Positions 3,125-5,037 of a DNA stretch of 5,037 nucleotides are shown in pieces. The translations under genes were made by a program, and so were the position numbers. The notes under the pieces were generated by a model, which did no database searches, was not told where the DNA came from, and saw only the letters and a program-made list of their open reading frames with translations. Within the stretch, counting starts at the first letter, position 1. Each line of letters starts with the position of its first letter. The DNA comes from Phycisphaeraceae bacterium (GTDB lineage Bacteria > Planctomycetota > Phycisphaerae > Phycisphaerales > Phycisphaeraceae). The DNA lies in assembly GCA_020850375.1 (NCBI GenBank), contig JADZET010000147.1, forward strand, positions 1-5,037. Direction: 5' to 3'.

Positions 3125-5037
3125 ATGAACAACTCTTCCAAGACTTACAGCCGGATCGCTATCGTTCTGATCACCCTTGCGGCTCTGTTGTTTCTGGGGC
3201 TGCGATATCGTCAGGCCACCTCGGCCCAGGAGATTGACCTGACACCCGCCGCCGCCGCGGGTCAGGCGCCGGACTTCCCCGTCGGCCTGGACTGGCTCAA
3301 CACGGATCATCCGGTCACGCTCAAGGAGCTGCGCGGGAAGATCGTGCTGCTGGACTTCTGGACCTACTGCTGCATCAACTGCATCCACGTCATCCCGGAC
3401 CTGAAGAAGCTCGAGGCCCAGTTCCCCAATGAGCTGGTCGTGGTCGGCGTGCACTCGGCCAAGTTCGCAGCCGAGAAGGGAACCGACAACATCCGCCAGG
3501 CGGTGCTGCGCTATGACCTGGAGCACCCCGTGGTCAACGACGGGGACTTCCAGGTCTGGAACGCCTATGGCGCGTCGGGCTGGCCGACGTTTGTGCTGAT
3601 CGACCCGCGGGGGCGCGTGGTGGCGAGCCGGTCCGGCGAGGGGGTTTACGACGCCTTCGCGTCCACCATGACCAAGCTCGTCAAGCAGTCCGAACGCCAG
3701 GGGGTGCTGGACCGCAAGCCGATCCACTGGTCGCTCGAGCGCGATCGTCGGCCGATGACGCTGCTGAGCTTCCCCGGCAAGATCGCGGCTGACGCGGCGA
3801 AGAACATCCTGTGGGTGACGGACTCGAATCACCATCGCGTCGTGGCCCTGTCGCCGAGGGGCGAGGTGATGCAGGTCATCGGCAGCGGGCAGGCGGGATT
3901 GGTCGACGGCTCGCTGGCCGAGGCGCGATTCAACAAGCCCCAGGGGTTGGCCATCGCGGGCGACAAGATCTATGTGGCCGACACGGAGAACCACGCCGTC
4001 CGCATGATCGACCTTACCGCGAAGAAGGTGACCACGCTGGCCGGCACCGGCGAGCAGGCCGAGAGAGGCTGGGGATGGACGGGGGCGAAGATCGCGCTCA
4101 ATTCGCCGTGGGACCTGGTCGTCGTCGGCGACATGCTCTACATCGCCATGGCCGGGCCGCACCAGCTCTGGGAATTGGATCTTTCTTCCGGGGGCGGGGC
4201 GGCCAGGCCGTGGGCCGGCACGGGCATCGAGGACATCAACGACGGCCCGCGCGCCTCGGCGGACCTGGCACAACCCAGCGGCATCACCTTTGACGGCAAG
4301 GACACGCTCTACTTCGCCGACAGCGAGGTCAGCGCCGTCCGCCGGGCGGACCTGGGGCCGGACGGCAACGTCGGCACGCTCGTCGGGCACGGGCTGTTTC
4401 GCTTCGGTGATCGTGACGGGCTGATCGGTGACGCCCTGCTGCAACATCCTCTGGGCGTAGCCTGGCATGACGGCGTGCTCTACGTCGCCGACACCTACAA
4501 CAACAAGATCAAGCGCCTCGACCCCCGCAAGGGAACCATCGAGACGCTCCTGGGCTCGGGCCAGGAGGGCATGACCGACGGCCCGCCCGGCGAAGCTCAA
4601 TTCAACGAGCCCAACGGCCTGGCGTTCCTGGGTGACAAGCTCTACGTGGCCGACACCAACAACCACCTCATCCGCGTGTACGACCCGGCCGCGAACGCCG
4701 TCAGCACACTCGCCGTCACCGACCCCCGGAACCTTCTGGGCATAACCCCCGCCGCCTCGGGCGCCACGACCCGGCCCGCATCACCCTTAAGCCAGGCCAC
4801 GCCGATCGAGCTGGCCCCCCAGGACGTGCACGCCGGCCAGGGCGAACTGGTCCTGAACCTCGTCCTGCCCGACGGCTACAAGCTCAACGACGCCGCCCCG
4901 TTCTACATCGGCGTCAGCAGTGAAAACCCCGCCGTGGCTGTGCCCGACGAGGCCTGGAGCGCCCGCAACATCCCCGACGCGGCGTTCCCGCTGCGCGTGC
5001 CGGTGACGCTGCACCCGGGCCAGACCACGATCACCGC
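3125..5037 (+). CDS. Exported NHLRC2-like thioredoxin/NHL-repeat protein (partial)
   Basis: The frame is open from ATG 3125 to the right edge: 637 codons, C-terminus missing. Residues 11-26 form a hydrophobic segment after a basic N-terminus (KTYSR), then ATSAQE, so a signal anchor or cleaved signal peptide (near Ala34) is likely and the rest is extracytoplasmic. A thioredoxin-like domain spans about 47-175: DFWTYCCINCIHVIPDL carries C82, C83 and C86, and GWPTF (152-156) supplies the cis-Pro loop. GVHSAKF and AVLRYDLEHPVVND are signatures of NHLRC2. Six NHL blades follow at about 217-254, 269-309, 325-367, 381-423, 439-480 and 493-532, with repeated YVADT-x-NH-x-R cores; blade 3 instead has IAMAGPHQLW, as I recall for animal NHLRC2. 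From about 560 a beta-rich domain begins (LVLPDGYKLND). Animal NHLRC2 is about 726 residues, so 60-100 residues are probably missing. Function is unproven; thiol-disulfide exchange or protein interaction is likely. Confidence 0.93.
   Translation, partial: MNNSSKTYSRIAIVLITLAALLFLGLRYRQATSAQEIDLTPAAAAGQAPDFPVGLDWLNTDHPVTLKELRGKIVLLDFWTYCCINCIHVIPDLKKLEAQFPNELVVVGVHSAKFAAEKGTDNIRQAVLRYDLEHPVVNDGDFQVWNAYGASGWPTFVLIDPRGRVVASRSGEGVYDAFASTMTKLVKQSERQGVLDRKPIHWSLERDRRPMTLLSFPGKIAADAAKNILWVTDSNHHRVVALSPRGEVMQVIGSGQAGLVDGSLAEARFNKPQGLAIAGDKIYVADTENHAVRMIDLTAKKVTTLAGTGEQAERGWGWTGAKIALNSPWDLVVVGDMLYIAMAGPHQLWELDLSSGGGAARPWAGTGIEDINDGPRASADLAQPSGITFDGKDTLYFADSEVSAVRRADLGPDGNVGTLVGHGLFRFGDRDGLIGDALLQHPLGVAWHDGVLYVADTYNNKIKRLDPRKGTIETLLGSGQEGMTDGPPGEAQFNEPNGLAFLGDKLYVADTNNHLIRVYDPAANAVSTLAVTDPRNLLGITPAASGATTRPASPLSQATPIELAPQDVHAGQGELVLNLVLPDGYKLNDAAPFYIGVSSENPAVAVPDEAWSARNIPDAAFPLRVPVTLHPGQTTIT

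Noticed and set aside
3107..4666. A 519-codon open frame on the minus strand
   Set aside because: It is antisense to the NHLRC2-like gene, whose plus-strand frame shows clear thioredoxin and NHL motifs. Its translation is low-complexity and rich in V, D, R, H and G, typical of the shadow of a GC-rich gene.
1..5037. tRNA, rRNA, CRISPR array, transposase or att site
   Set aside because: I found no cloverleaf-like sequence, regular spaced repeats, transposase motif or paired direct repeats flanking a gene block.

Overview
The window looks like ordinary chromosome from a GC-rich bacterium. A planctomycete-type organism (for example a member of the Phycisphaerae) is my best guess. It rests on high GC, an exported NHLRC2-like thioredoxin/NHL protein, CxxCxxCC cysteine-cluster proteins and several genes without a Shine-Dalgarno site. 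None of these is diagnostic, so the taxonomy is inference. I see no mobile element, tRNA, rRNA or CRISPR array.

Layout. Positions 1-113 (minus) are the first 37 codons of cydA, subunit I of a cytochrome bd-type quinol oxidase, cut by the window edge. Positions 114-242 hold its leader and a candidate promoter. Positions 243-1273 (minus) hold two adjacent YkgJ-type cysteine-cluster proteins, 171 aa then 165 aa, 17 nt apart and probably one operon. Positions 1274-1383 are non-coding and rich in palindromes, including two back-to-back hairpins that look like a REP-type element. Positions 1384-3028 (minus) hold a probable two-gene operon: a class II-like histone deacetylase family amidohydrolase, then a CBS-CBS-ACT protein like AcuB. 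A 96-bp divergent promoter region follows. From 3125 to the right edge (plus) runs a large truncated gene for an exported protein with a thioredoxin fold carrying a CCINC motif, six NHL propeller blades and the start of a beta-rich C-terminal domain. This is the domain order of animal NHLRC2.

How the genes may work together. The deacetylase/CBS-ACT pair recalls the B. subtilis acuB-acuC linkage, where reversible acetylation controls acetyl-CoA synthetase, but no AcuA-like acetyltransferase is visible and the deacetylase motifs are of the class II type. The NHLRC2-like gene shares only its upstream region with that operon.

Most notable observations: (i) the three genes that appear to be first in their transcripts have a -10-like hexamer only 6-11 nt before the ATG and no Shine-Dalgarno site, suggesting leaderless or nearly leaderless mRNAs; (ii) the NHLRC2-like protein with its CCINC motif and N-terminal hydrophobic segment; (iii) a Cys-to-Ser change in the CxxCxxCC motif of the second YkgJ paralogue; (iv) inverted repeats placed at the candidate promoters. 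I do not see strong evidence for a wholly new system.
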